Shown here: one piece after another, positions 18,686 to 29,065 of the stretch
Numbering within the stretch: the stretch's first letter is position 1
Layout of the letters: every line of letters begins with the position of its first letter
NCBI RefSeq assembly: GCF_000472285.1
Contig: NZ_KI421421.1
Location: forward strand, 326,784 to 390,783
DNA: 64,000 nucleotides
Direction: 5' to 3'
Source: Desulfuromonas sp. TF
GTDB lineage: Bacteria; Desulfobacterota; Desulfuromonadia; Desulfuromonadales; ATBO01
The notes under the pieces: model-generated
Seen by the model: only the letters and a program-made list of their open reading frames with translations
Told to the model about the DNA's origin: nothing
Databases searched by the model: none
Translations under genes and position numbers: made by a program

Positions 18686-19654
18686 TTGGAAGCTTTGCTG
18701 CAGCGACCCAAGAGGATAGCGAGCGGCCAGGGTGCGCTCTCTCTGGCCGCAGGCGCCTTGGCAACTGTCTTGCTTCTGTGGGCAGCAGGCGCCCTGGGAC
18801 CGGCTGGCGCACTGATAAATCTGACGGTTCCTCTGCCCGCCGCTTATATTCATATGCGACGCGGCCCGCTGACGGGATGCGGGGTGGTCATACTGGCAGC
18901 GGCCGTTCTGCTGGCTGCCGGTGATCAGGCGGGTGTGCTCGCCTATCTGCTGCAGTTCGGCCTCGCTTCCATGGTTCTTCCTTTTCTTCTGAGGCGGAAT
19001 TGGCCCTGGGACCGGGCGGTTGCCGGCACTCTGGTGGTTCTGCTTGCGGTCGGTGGGATCACTTTGACGGCATACAGCAGTGCCCGTGGTCTGCCTGTCA
19101 CCGAACTGGTCGGACAGTATTTGGACAGCGAGGTGGAATCGGCTCTCGCTATTTATCAGCAGGCGAATCTGCCGGAGGATCAGCTCGAGGAACTTCAGGC
19201 AACGATTCGGCAGATGGCCGTTTTTCTGCTCCGTGCATGGCCTGCTCTGATGACCGTTGCCACGGCGGGCGTTCTGTTGATCAACGTTCTGATGCTTTCG
19301 GCTCTCTCCCGGGGCCGCTACGAGATGCCCGGGGGGCATTTTCGGTCCTGGAAAGCACCGGAGCTGTTGGTCTGGCCCTTGATCCTTGGCGGTTTCGGAA
19401 TGATGTACGCGCAGGGACTGGCGGAGCAAGTTTCCTTGAACGTGCTGACCCTGTTGCTGCCGTTATATTTCATGCAGGGGCTGGCTGTCGTCACCCATTA
19501 TTTTCAGAAAAGAGGGATCCCACCTTTTTTCCGGGGGTTGGGATATCTGCTGCTGACCGTGCTCAATCCTCTGCCTTTAATGGTTGTCGCCGTCGGCGTT
19601 TTCGACCTTTGGGCAGACTTTAGGAATCCTAAGATCAAGAAAAAACAATCGTAG
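18686..19654 (+). CDS. DUF2232 (YybS-like) polytopic membrane protein
   Basis: A 322-residue protein with about eight hydrophobic helices, the YybS/DUF2232 pattern. The frame opens with a TTG immediately after the rpsR stop codon, implying translational coupling; no other start fits better. Function is unknown, but its place between rpsR and rplI is conserved in this bacterial group. Confidence 0.8.
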   Translation: MEALLQRPKRIASGQGALSLAAGALATVLLLWAAGALGPAGALINLTVPLPAAYIHMRRGPLTGCGVVILAAAVLLAAGDQAGVLAYLLQFGLASMVLPFLLRRNWPWDRAVAGTLVVLLAVGGITLTAYSSARGLPVTELVGQYLDSEVESALAIYQQANLPEDQLEELQATIRQMAVFLLRAWPALMTVATAGVLLINVLMLSALSRGRYEMPGGHFRSWKAPELLVWPLILGGFGMMYAQGLAEQVSLNVLTLLLPLYFMQGLAVVTHYFQKRGIPPFFRGLGYLLLTVLNPLPLMVVAVGVFDLWADFRNPKIKKKQS

Positions 19655-19674
19655 ATCTTTTTTGGAGGAGATCG

Positions 19675-20121
19675 ATGGAAATCATTCTGACGGAAAACGT
19701 GGAAGGTCTCGGCACCATCGGGGACCAGGTCAAGGTCAAGCCCGGATACGGGCGCAATTATCTTGTCCCGCGGGGCTTGGCCGTTGTCGCCAATACCCGC
19801 AATGTCAAGGAACTGGAGCATCAGAAGCGCCAGATGGAGCGCAAGATGCAGAAGGTGACCCAGGCCGCTGAACTGCAGAAGAAGAAGGTCGAATCCGTGA
19901 CTTGCCTACTGGCCCTCCGGGCCGGTGAGGACGGCAAACTCTTCGGTTCAGTGACCACCATGGAGATCGGCGCCAAACTCGCCGATGCCGGAGTCGAGGT
20001 GGATCGCAAAAAAATCCAGCTTGAGGAGCCGATCAAGTCACTAGGCGAATACGAAGTGCCGGTCAAGCTCGATGCCGGCGTCGTCGCCAACATCAAGGTT
20101 TCGGTCGTCGCCGCGGAATAA
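19675..20121 (+). CDS. rplI: Ribosomal protein bL9
   Basis: A 148-residue two-domain protein. The N-terminal 23S-binding domain has MEIILTENVEGLGTIGD and GYGRNYLVPRGLA; a long helix links it to the C-terminal domain (LFGSVTTMEIGAKL). GGAGGAGATCG precedes the ATG. Fourth gene of the ribosomal/replication operon. Confidence 0.96.
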   Translation: MEIILTENVEGLGTIGDQVKVKPGYGRNYLVPRGLAVVANTRNVKELEHQKRQMERKMQKVTQAAELQKKKVESVTCLLALRAGEDGKLFGSVTTMEIGAKLADAGVEVDRKKIQLEEPIKSLGEYEVPVKLDAGVVANIKVSVVAAE

Positions 20122-20243
20122 TCAGGCAGGGCCAACACGTTCAGGTTATGGATAAAGGTTAAAGGAGGAGCCGGCGATTGCCGGTTCCTTTTAGCCTTTT
20201 ATTCTGGCCTTCGACTGTGAGCTTAGCCTCAGCCAGGGTGTTT

Positions 20244-21614
20244 ATGTCCAACGTTTCCTCTCATCGTCTTCCGCCCCAGAGTCTGGAGGGAGAGATGTCC
20301 GTACTCGGCGGCATTCTGCTGGAGAACGGGGCCCTTAACAAGGCGCTTGAGATCCTGCGTCCCGAGGACTTCTATCGCGACAGTCACCGCAAGATCTTCT
20401 CCACCCTTATCGATCTTTCCGAAAAAGGGGAGCCGGCCGACCTGGTGACCCTGACATCCGCCCTGCAGAAACAGGGGGAAATCGACGCCGTCGGAGGGAG
20501 CAGCTATCTGGCCACCCTCGTCGATTACGTCCCCACCGCCGCTAATATCATATACTACTGCCGCATGGTGAAGGAGAAGTCGATCAGCCGTCACCTCATC
20601 TCCGTTGCCACTGAAATCGCCACCAAGGGCTATTCCGGAGACGACGTCGAGGACACCCTCGACTGGGCTGAAAAATCGATCTTCGAAATCACCGGCATGA
20701 AGAGCCGTCCTTCTTATTACTCCACCCGTGAGATCATGAAGGACACCTTCAAGACCATAGAGAAGCTCTTTGACCGGAAGGAGCTGGTCACCGGCGTTCC
20801 CACCGGCTTCACTGAGCTCGACCAGATGACCGCCGGCCTGCAGGGCGGCGACCTGCTCATCGTGGCGGGACGCCCCTCCATGGGAAAGACCGCCTTCTGC
20901 GTCAACATGGTGGAAAATGCCGCGGTTCATGCCGAAACCCCCGTTCCCACCATCATCTTCTCTCTGGAGATGAGCAAGGAGCAGCTGGTACAGCGTATGC
21001 TCTGCTCGATTTCCAGGGTCGATGCCAGCCGCCTGCGGACCGGCCATCTCGGCGAGTCCGACTGGCCCAAACTTACCAACGGCGCCGGTCTGCTCTCCGA
21101 AGCGCCGATCTATATCGACGATACCCCCGCCATATCGGTGCTGGAATTGCGGGCCAAGGCCCGCCGTCTCAAGGCCGACAAGAACCTGGGGCTGATCATG
21201 GTCGACTACCTGCAGCTGATGCAGGGGAGAAACTCCGAGAGCCGGCAGCAGGAGATTTCCGAGATTTCCCGCTCCCTCAAGGCCCTGGCCAAGGAACTCA
21301 ACGTTCCCGTCGTCGCCCTCTCCCAGCTCAACCGCTCTCTTGAGAACCGCACCGACAAGCGACCCATCATGGCCGACCTGCGCGAGTCAGGAGCGATCGA
21401 ACAGGACGCCGACGTGATCATGTTCGTCTATCGCGAATCGGTGTACTGCGAAGCCTGCAAGAAGCGCGACAACTCCTGCGACAAGGGGCACGAGAAGGAT
21501 GCCGAGATCGTCATCGGCAAGCAGCGCAACGGTCCTATCGGCACGGTCCACCTGACCTTCCAGGGGCAGTTCACCCGCTTCGAGAACCAGTCACGGCGGG
21601 AGGACGGGTATTGA
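20244..21614 (+). CDS. dnaB: Replicative DNA helicase
   Basis: A 456-residue hexameric 5'-3' helicase. The N-terminal domain starts PPQSLEGEMSVLGGIL. The RecA-type motor has Walker A ARPSMGKTAF, the motif ending MSKEQLVQRML, Walker B LGLIMVDYLQLMQG and the arginine-finger region SQLNRSLENR. A Cys-containing insert (CEACKKRDNSCDKGHEKD) near the C-terminus is often seen in this phylum. No intein. The ATG at 20244 matches the family start; its ribosome site is weak. Confidence 0.95.
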   Translation: MSNVSSHRLPPQSLEGEMSVLGGILLENGALNKALEILRPEDFYRDSHRKIFSTLIDLSEKGEPADLVTLTSALQKQGEIDAVGGSSYLATLVDYVPTAANIIYYCRMVKEKSISRHLISVATEIATKGYSGDDVEDTLDWAEKSIFEITGMKSRPSYYSTREIMKDTFKTIEKLFDRKELVTGVPTGFTELDQMTAGLQGGDLLIVAGRPSMGKTAFCVNMVENAAVHAETPVPTIIFSLEMSKEQLVQRMLCSISRVDASRLRTGHLGESDWPKLTNGAGLLSEAPIYIDDTPAISVLELRAKARRLKADKNLGLIMVDYLQLMQGRNSESRQQEISEISRSLKALAKELNVPVVALSQLNRSLENRTDKRPIMADLRESGAIEQDADVIMFVYRESVYCEACKKRDNSCDKGHEKDAEIVIGKQRNGPIGTVHLTFQGQFTRFENQSRREDGY

Positions 21615-21650
21615 CATTTTTATCCTCTCGATGGAAATGACCTCAAAAGC

Positions 21651-21678
21651 AAGGCCCGGGACGATCGTCCCGGGCCTT
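21651..21678. terminator. Bidirectional terminator between dnaB and ntrC
   Basis: A 28-bp perfect palindrome (AAGGCCCGGGACGA with complement) lies between the two convergent genes. T-tracts on either side are short, so part of its action may be simple hairpin blocking. Confidence 0.75.
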
Positions 21679-21710
21679 GTCAATTTTCCAGGTCTGCCGG
21701 AGAAGTCGCA

Positions 21711-23141
<1,431 letters not shown>

Positions 23142-23198
23142 GATTTCTGTGCGCCTTTCCTAGGTAACCGTTTGAACGTATAATTCGTGTCAGTTGCT

Positions 23199-24299
23199 TC
23201 AGCGAAGGAAGGGGAGGCAGACGGAGAAAGCCGTCCCCTTGCCAGGGGTACTTTCCACCTTGAGAAATCCCCGGTGCTCGCTGACGATTTTCTGGCAGGT
23301 AGCGAGGCCCAGCCCGCTCCCCCTGCTCTTGGTGGTGTAGAAGGGTGTGAAGATCTTATCGAGTTCGGCCTCCCGCATCCCCCGACCGCTGTCCCTTATC
23401 TCCACCACGATGAGCGGGGCCGGACGTTCTCCCGGCTGGTTCAGATGATACTCGGAGGCGACCTTGGTGATGATCTGCACCGTTCCCTTTTTGTCGATGG
23501 CTTCGCCGGCGTTCTTGATCAGGTTGAGGAACAGGCGGGTGAGCAGGTTCTCGTCCCCCTGGATCGGCGGGATGCTGGGGTCGAGTTGCAGGGAAAACTG
23601 AACGTCCTTTCCGCGATGGGCTTCCTTCTGGAAGAGAACGATGTCATTGAGCACCTTGGCCAGATTCACCTCGGTCAGCTCCGGCGCCCGGGGACGGGCA
23701 AGATCCATGAGCTCCTCGATGATCCCGTTGACCCGCTCCACCTCCTTGACCATGACTCCGGTGTATTCGGTGAGATGGCTCCCCTCGGGCAGCTCCATGG
23801 CCAGGAGCTGCGCCGCCCCCTTGATTCCGCCCAGGGGGTTTTTGATCTCGTGGGCGAGGCCCGCGGCGAGGGTGCCGAGGGTCGAGAGCCGGTCGGACCG
23901 TCGAACCGCTTCCTCCAATTCGCAGACCCGGGATAGATCGCGGATGATGAGAACCACTCCTTCCTGGTCGCCGTCCTCGGTATAAATGGGCGAAACCGAG
24001 GCGCTCACCGGCAGAGGCGCGGCGGAAGGGCGATGCAGCAGGATGTTTTCGTCATCGGAAATGGACCTTCCATCCTGGACCGCCGTGCGGACCAGGTAGA
24101 GAAGGGCCGCCTGTCCGGAAAAAAGTTCTTCAAAATGGCGGCCGAGGCTCTGGCGTTCCGAAAGCCCTGTATAGAGCTGCGCGGCGGGGTTGAACAGGGC
24201 GATGCGTCCTTCGCTGTCAATCGCCACCACGGCACGGTCGACGTTTTCCAGAATTCGGACATAGAGCTGTGCATCAACGATATCCATGGGATTCTTCAT
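23199..24299 (-). CDS. ntrB: Nitrogen regulation sensor kinase NtrB
   Basis: A 366-residue soluble kinase: an N-terminal PAS domain (about 10-115), HisKA with the phospho-His in AAGLAHEIKNPLGGI, and a HATPase with N-box NLIKNAGEAI, G1 DSGRGM and GSGLGLATCQKI. No membrane helices, as in NtrB. The ATG at 24299 overlaps the dusB stop as ATGA, so the two are translationally coupled; an in-frame extension upstream lies wholly inside dusB and is not used. Confidence 0.88.
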   Translation of the reverse strand: MKNPMDIVDAQLYVRILENVDRAVVAIDSEGRIALFNPAAQLYTGLSERQSLGRHFEELFSGQAALLYLVRTAVQDGRSISDDENILLHRPSAAPLPVSASVSPIYTEDGDQEGVVLIIRDLSRVCELEEAVRRSDRLSTLGTLAAGLAHEIKNPLGGIKGAAQLLAMELPEGSHLTEYTGVMVKEVERVNGIIEELMDLARPRAPELTEVNLAKVLNDIVLFQKEAHRGKDVQFSLQLDPSIPPIQGDENLLTRLFLNLIKNAGEAIDKKGTVQIITKVASEYHLNQPGERPAPLIVVEIRDSGRGMREAELDKIFTPFYTTKSRGSGLGLATCQKIVSEHRGFLKVESTPGKGTAFSVCLPFLR

Positions 24300-25273
24300 G
24301 TTGTGTTTTCCAAAGCCCGAGCGGAAGCAAAGAAATCCGTCATGGCCCTGCGCAGCTCCGCCTCGGACTGGACCTGATTGACCAGGGAACGGAAGGCTGC
24401 GGCGCCTGGAAGTCCGCGGGCGTACCAGCAAAGATGCTTGCGCATGTCGAAAACGGCTTTCCTCGACCCGAAGAATCGCGTAAAAAGGTCGAAGTGCAGT
24501 TCAGCCATTTCCAGTCGTTCTTCGGGAGTAGGCGGAGCCGCTTCATCTCCAGCGAGAAGGGTGATGATGTCGCGGATCAGCCAGGGGTTTCCGTACCCGC
24601 CACGGCCGATCATGACTCCGTCGCAGCCGGTATCCCGAAGCATCGTCAGGGCGTCCCCGGCCGTAAAGATGTCTCCGCTGCCGATGACCGGAACAGACAG
24701 GTTTTCCTTGAGGAGTCGAATCTGATCCCAGTCGGCCCGACCGCCGAACCCCTGGCTGCGGGTGCGCGGGTGCAGGGTCACAGCCTCTGCTCCTTCAGCC
24801 ACGGCGATGCGCGCGATTTCGAGAAAGTTCACCGACTCGCTGTCCCAGCCGGACCGGATCTTGACGGTGAGAGGGATCTCGGTAGCCCGGCGCACCGCCG
24901 CGACGATTCTGCCGACTTTCCGGGAATCGCGCAGCAGGGCGCTTCCCGCTCCGGAACGGATGACCTTATTCACCGGACAACCCAGGTTGATATCCAGGAG
25001 GTCTCCGTCCTTTTGCACCAGGCCGGCTGCATCGGCGAGGACCTCCGGATCATCCCCGAAGAGCTGTATTCCCAGAGGGCTTTCCTGAGGGGTGGACCGC
25101 AGCAGCTCCCGGGTCCGAAGGCCCGAGCGGATAAGCCCGTTGGCGCTCACCATCTCGGTGAAGACCAGGGCCGTTCCGAAGCGCTTCATTACCAGGCGGT
25201 AGGGTAGATCGGTAATGCCGGCCATGGGGGCAAGAATGATATTGTTGGCGAGTTGAAGCCGACCTATTTTCAT
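24296..25273 (-). CDS. dusB: tRNA-dihydrouridine synthase B
   Basis: A 325-residue flavoenzyme that reduces uridines in tRNA D-loops. It has the N-terminal LAPMAGITDLPYR, the catalytic Cys segment DINLGCPVNKV, VKIRSGWD, TLHPRTRSQGF and the FMN-phosphate loop GVMIGRGGYGNPW. The dusB-ntrB-ntrC order recalls dusB-fis in enterobacteria, where dusB also lies upstream of a Fis-domain gene. Confidence 0.93.
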   Translation of the reverse strand: MKIGRLQLANNIILAPMAGITDLPYRLVMKRFGTALVFTEMVSANGLIRSGLRTRELLRSTPQESPLGIQLFGDDPEVLADAAGLVQKDGDLLDINLGCPVNKVIRSGAGSALLRDSRKVGRIVAAVRRATEIPLTVKIRSGWDSESVNFLEIARIAVAEGAEAVTLHPRTRSQGFGGRADWDQIRLLKENLSVPVIGSGDIFTAGDALTMLRDTGCDGVMIGRGGYGNPWLIRDIITLLAGDEAAPPTPEERLEMAELHFDLFTRFFGSRKAVFDMRKHLCWYARGLPGAAAFRSLVNQVQSEAELRRAMTDFFASARALENTT

Positions 25274-25474
25274 GGTTCGAACGATTAAATGAACAAATTT
25301 TAAAAAAGATGGTAGAGTAATGTATACGAACCGGCTGAACCGGTTTTAGCTCTCACGGGCTGGGCGCGATCCATTCTTGATTTTTACGACCTGCACAAAT
25401 TTTATGCATCCTACCATGGAGGCCGGCCGAAAGCAAAGGGGAAAAAAAAGGGGTATGCATATAATTCAGCACTG

Positions 25475-25523
25475 GATACTGTATACAAAATGGCTTGACA
25501 ATCCATACTTCTGTTGTTAGAAC
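25475..25523 (+). promoter_or_regulatory. gltA promoter with overlapping palindrome
   Basis: TTGACA (25495-25500) is followed after 17 bases by TAGAAC, a plausible promoter. The 8-bp palindrome TGTATACA (25480-25487), within GGATACTGTATACAAAATGG, lies immediately upstream of the -35 box and could bind a GntR-type or similar regulator. The leader to gltA is about 150 bases; no RNA motif recognised. Confidence 0.5.
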
Positions 25524-25679
25524 ATTATTTGGAAAATGTGACCAGACAAGGTTTGCGCCATTGTCTGTATCGCCCGGTAAATGCAGGATTCCGCTTTTTT
25601 GTTGTGAAGCAAGAGCGGTTCGGTCTGGTGGGTTTTGTGGCCCATCGCGTTTTCATTTTTTCAGTAAAGGAGAGAGAGT

Positions 25680-27011
25680 ATGTCGACACTGAAGGAAACC
25701 CTGCGTAAGAAGATTGATGAGCATCGCCCCCGCACCACCCGCCTGGTCAAGGAATTCGGCGATGTGAAGCTGGGCGACGTGACCATCGCACAGGCCATCG
25801 GCGGCGCCCGCGGCATCAAGTGTCTGGTCACCGACATTTCCTACCTGGATCCGATGGAAGGGATCCGCTTCCGCGGCAAGACCATCCCCGAAACATTCGA
25901 AGCGCTGCCCAAGGTTCCCGGCAGCGACTATCCGTACGTCGAGGGTTTCTGGTGGATGCTGCTGACCGGCGACGTGCCGACCAAGGAGCAGACCCTGCAA
26001 GTGGTCGAGGACTGGAAGCAGCGTTCCCAGGTCCCCCAGTACGTCATTGACGTTCTGCGGGCACTGCCGCGCGACTCCCACCCGATGACCATGTTCTCCA
26101 GCGCCATTCTGGCCATGCAGCGCGATTCGATCTTTGCCGCCAACTATGCCGCAGGCAAGTTCAACAAGATGACCTGCTGGGAAGATATGTATGAAGACGC
26201 CACCAACCTGATGGCGAAACTCGCCCCGATCGGCGCCTACATCTATCGCATGAAGTACAAGGGCGACACCCACATCGAAGCCGATCCGAACCTTGACATG
26301 GGCGGCAATTTCGCCCGTATGATGGGCATTGACGCACCTTATGACAACGTTGCCCGCATGTATTTCATCCTGCACTCCGACCATGAGTCCGGCAACGTTT
26401 CCGCTCACACCACCCATCTGGTCGCCTCGGCCCTCTCCGACGCTTATTATTCTTACAGTGCCGGCATCAACGGTCTCGCCGGCCCCCTGCACGGCCTAGC
26501 CAACGAGGAAGTGCTGCGCTGGACCCAGAACTTCATGGCCAAGCTTGGCGGCGAAGTGCCGACCGAAGAAGGTCTCAAAAAGGCCTTGTGGGACACCCTC
26601 AACAGCGGTCAGGTCATCCCGGGATACGGCCATGCCGTTCTGCGCAAGACCGACCCGCGCTACACCTCGCAGCGTGAGTTCTGCATGAAGACCCCGGGTC
26701 TCAAGGACTACCCGCTGTTCCAGTTGGTGAAGATGATCTTCGAAGTCGCCCCGGGCGTTCTGACCGAGCACGGCAAAGCCAAGAACCCCTGGCCGAACGT
26801 CGATGCCCAGTCCGGCGTCATCCAGTGGTACTACGGCGTGACCCAGTACGAGTTCTACACCGTGCTGTTCGGTATCGGCCGCGCCCTCGGCTGCCTCGCC
26901 AACATCACCTGGGACCGCGCTCTCGGCTACGGCATCGAGCGGCCTAAGTCCGTGACCACCTCCATGCTCGAGGAAGCGGCCGGCATTGCCCAGAAGAAGG
27001 CTGCCAGCTAA
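25680..27011 (+). CDS. gltA: Citrate synthase, eukaryotic (mitochondrial) type
   Basis: A 443-residue citrate synthase joining acetyl-CoA and oxaloacetate at entry to the TCA cycle. It carries the catalytic His regions SDHESGNVSAHT and PGYGHAVLRKTDPRYT and the sequence LAGPLHGLANEEVL, all of the animal/plant mitochondrial form rather than the usual bacterial hexamer. That form is a hallmark of Geobacter and relatives. GGAGAGAGAGT precedes the ATG. Codon use is strongly GC-ending, suggesting high expression. Confidence 0.95.
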   Translation: MSTLKETLRKKIDEHRPRTTRLVKEFGDVKLGDVTIAQAIGGARGIKCLVTDISYLDPMEGIRFRGKTIPETFEALPKVPGSDYPYVEGFWWMLLTGDVPTKEQTLQVVEDWKQRSQVPQYVIDVLRALPRDSHPMTMFSSAILAMQRDSIFAANYAAGKFNKMTCWEDMYEDATNLMAKLAPIGAYIYRMKYKGDTHIEADPNLDMGGNFARMMGIDAPYDNVARMYFILHSDHESGNVSAHTTHLVASALSDAYYSYSAGINGLAGPLHGLANEEVLRWTQNFMAKLGGEVPTEEGLKKALWDTLNSGQVIPGYGHAVLRKTDPRYTSQREFCMKTPGLKDYPLFQLVKMIFEVAPGVLTEHGKAKNPWPNVDAQSGVIQWYYGVTQYEFYTVLFGIGRALGCLANITWDRALGYGIERPKSVTTSMLEEAAGIAQKKAAS

Positions 27012-27039
27012 ACTCTTTCATATCCTGACATTCACATCG

Positions 27040-27070
27040 GGGACGCCCTTCGCGGGGCGTCCTTTTTTTT
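27040..27070 (+). terminator. gltA terminator
   Basis: GGACGCCC, loop TTCGC, GGGGCGTCC then eight Ts, starting 29 bases after the gltA stop codon. Confidence 0.92.
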
Positions 27071-27114
27071 AAGTTGATGGTCAAAGAGCATTAACCGCAG
27101 AGACAGATGCAGAT

Positions 27115-27140
27115 AAAAAAGGGGCCGATTTCTCGGCCCC
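27115..27140 (-). terminator. Terminator of the methyltransferase gene
   Basis: GGGGCCGA, loop, TCGGCCCC (27121-27140), followed on the minus strand by U6. Confidence 0.9.
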
Positions 27141-27164
27141 TCCAATTCCCTGGAAAGGATTCGG

Positions 27165-27953
27165 CTATTTCTTCTCCGGCCGGCTGGCATAGAGGAGCAG
27201 CTTCTGGTCGGTGTAGGTTTCCACTTCGCCGGCAAACGTTTCTATCTGGAAGAAATCATGAACTTTTTCCGGCGCCTCCATCAGGAAGCGGTTGAGATTC
27301 TGAATGCCTTCCCGCTTCAGACCGGCTCTTTTTGCCCAATCGTGGAAATCATGTGTTTTGGGAAAGACCCTGGTTTCATGGAGGATGAGATCGGCCTCCT
27401 GGAGCATTTCCGTCCACTCTTCCCTTCGATAAGCTCGAACATGGGTGGGATCGCGCATTTTTTCCATGGCCTGATAGAATTCGGCAATCTCGGGATCATC
27501 GGGGAGCAGAGTATCGATAATCACCAGGCGTCCTCCCCGGCGCAGAACCCGGTGAAATTCACGCAAGGCACGGGGGACATCGGGAAAATGATGGGGAGCG
27601 ATGCGGCAGGTAAGCATGGTGAATGAACCGGCCGGGAATGGAAGATCCTCGGCATCGGCCTCACGAAACATCACATTGTCGACCCGGCCCTCTTCGCTGA
27701 TGAACTCCTGGGCCTTCTTGAGCATCGCCATGGTCAGGTCCGAGGCGACGACGCTGCGGACCAAAGGGGCGAAGAAAAGGGCTGTATGACCGCCGCCGCA
27801 GGCGACATCGAGCAGTGAGTCCTCGGGTGTCGGTTTGAGCAGACGCACGGCCTCCTCGAGGTCGGCGCCACCGGCAAAGCCTTTGCTCTGCACGTATCCG
27901 GCCGCAGTGCGGCCGAACTGCTCCCGTACTTTATCTTTAAACTCACTGGGCAT
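27165..27953 (-). CDS. Class I SAM-dependent methyltransferase (UbiE/Methyltransf_11 type)
   Basis: A 262-residue Rossmann methyltransferase. Motif I is LLDVACGGGHTALFFA, motif II FREADAEDLPFPAGSF and motif III LRRGGRLVIIDTL. The HHFPDVPRALREFHRVLR stretch is typical of UbiE-like small-molecule methyltransferases. The substrate is unknown. Single gene with its own terminator. Confidence 0.85.
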   Translation of the reverse strand: MPSEFKDKVREQFGRTAAGYVQSKGFAGGADLEEAVRLLKPTPEDSLLDVACGGGHTALFFAPLVRSVVASDLTMAMLKKAQEFISEEGRVDNVMFREADAEDLPFPAGSFTMLTCRIAPHHFPDVPRALREFHRVLRRGGRLVIIDTLLPDDPEIAEFYQAMEKMRDPTHVRAYRREEWTEMLQEADLILHETRVFPKTHDFHDWAKRAGLKREGIQNLNRFLMEAPEKVHDFFQIETFAGEVETYTDQKLLLYASRPEKK

Positions 27954-28060
27954 GGGTCGGCTCCTTTTAAATTGCCCCTATTATAACATTCGATCGGGAA
28001 AAAACTTGCCTCCCGCAAGGGGAATTGGTAAATATCAGGCAAAAACGGCAGGAGGATATC

Positions 28061-29011
28061 ATGCCAAGGGTTGTCTTGGGAAGAACCGAAATTGCGATAC
28101 ATCCGCTGGTATTCGGATCCCTGCCTATGGGACCTCTTCAGGCGGGATTGACCCCCGGGGAAGGGGCGCGACTCCTGCGCCATGCTCTGGAGAGGGGGAT
28201 CAATCTTATCGATTCCGCCGAACTCTACGGAACCTATCCGCATATCCGGGAAGCCTTGCGGGAATATCGAGGCGAGGTCTTTCTCGCCACCAAAACCCAT
28301 GCCGACAGCGCCGCCGAAGCCCGCCGGCATGTCGAGCGAGCGCTTAGGGAACTGGAGGTGGATCGGTTGGATATCGTCCACCTCCACGGAGCCCGGCTTT
28401 CCGATCCCTTCGTCGAACGTGCATCCGTCTTTGAAGAGCTGCTGCAACTGCGCGAGGAGGGGAAGGTCCGCTGCCTGGGGCTCTCCTCCCACTATATATC
28501 GGCGATAAAGCGGGCGGCGGTCCACCCTGAGATCGATGTGGTGCATCCCCTCATTAATCGAGGCGGGATGGGGATCCTCGACGGCTCGGCCGAAGACATG
28601 GCCGGGGCCATTGCCGAAGCGGCGGAGGCTGGAAAAGGGGTTTACGCCATGAAGGCTCTTGCCGGAGGCAACCTCATTGGTCAGGCCCGGGCCAGCTTCG
28701 GCTACGTCCTGGGGCTCCCGGGAGTCCATGCCGTTGCGGTGGGAATGCTTTCGGAAGGAGAGATCAACGCGAACCTGGCCCTCTTTTCCGGCGAGTCGCC
28801 GAAGGAGGGGATCTGGAAGGAACTGGAGAGCCGCCGTCGCCGATTGAGGATAATGGACCGCTTCTGCAAGGGGTGCGGGAATTGCCTTCCCGCCTGCGCC
28901 AGCAAGGCTATTGCCGTGAAGGACGGAAAAGCCACGGTTGACGCGGGAGAGTGTATTCTTTGCGGGTATTGCGCAGCCGCCTGTCCCGAATTCATCATCC
29001 GGGTCGTCTGA
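28061..29011 (+). CDS. Aldo/keto reductase with C-terminal 2x[4Fe-4S] ferredoxin domain
   Basis: A 316-residue protein. Residues 1-260 form an aldo/keto-reductase barrel with DSAELYG, ATKTH and VHLHG at the catalytic Asp/Tyr, Lys and His positions. The tail adds two ferredoxin motifs: CKGCGNCLPAC and CILCGYCAAAC. Such fusions (MAL_4_C-like family) probably exchange electrons with ferredoxin rather than only NADPH; the substrate is unknown. Start ATG at 28061 has GGAGG eight bases upstream. The ribonucleotide reductase gene follows by 54 bases. Confidence 0.88.
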   Translation: MPRVVLGRTEIAIHPLVFGSLPMGPLQAGLTPGEGARLLRHALERGINLIDSAELYGTYPHIREALREYRGEVFLATKTHADSAAEARRHVERALRELEVDRLDIVHLHGARLSDPFVERASVFEELLQLREEGKVRCLGLSSHYISAIKRAAVHPEIDVVHPLINRGGMGILDGSAEDMAGAIAEAAEAGKGVYAMKALAGGNLIGQARASFGYVLGLPGVHAVAVGMLSEGEINANLALFSGESPKEGIWKELESRRRRLRIMDRFCKGCGNCLPACASKAIAVKDGKATVDAGECILCGYCAAACPEFIIRVV

Positions 29012-29065
29012 TTGAGGGTATCCGATTTCTCTGCTAAGCTGGACAGGAGAGATGCGGGGAGACGG

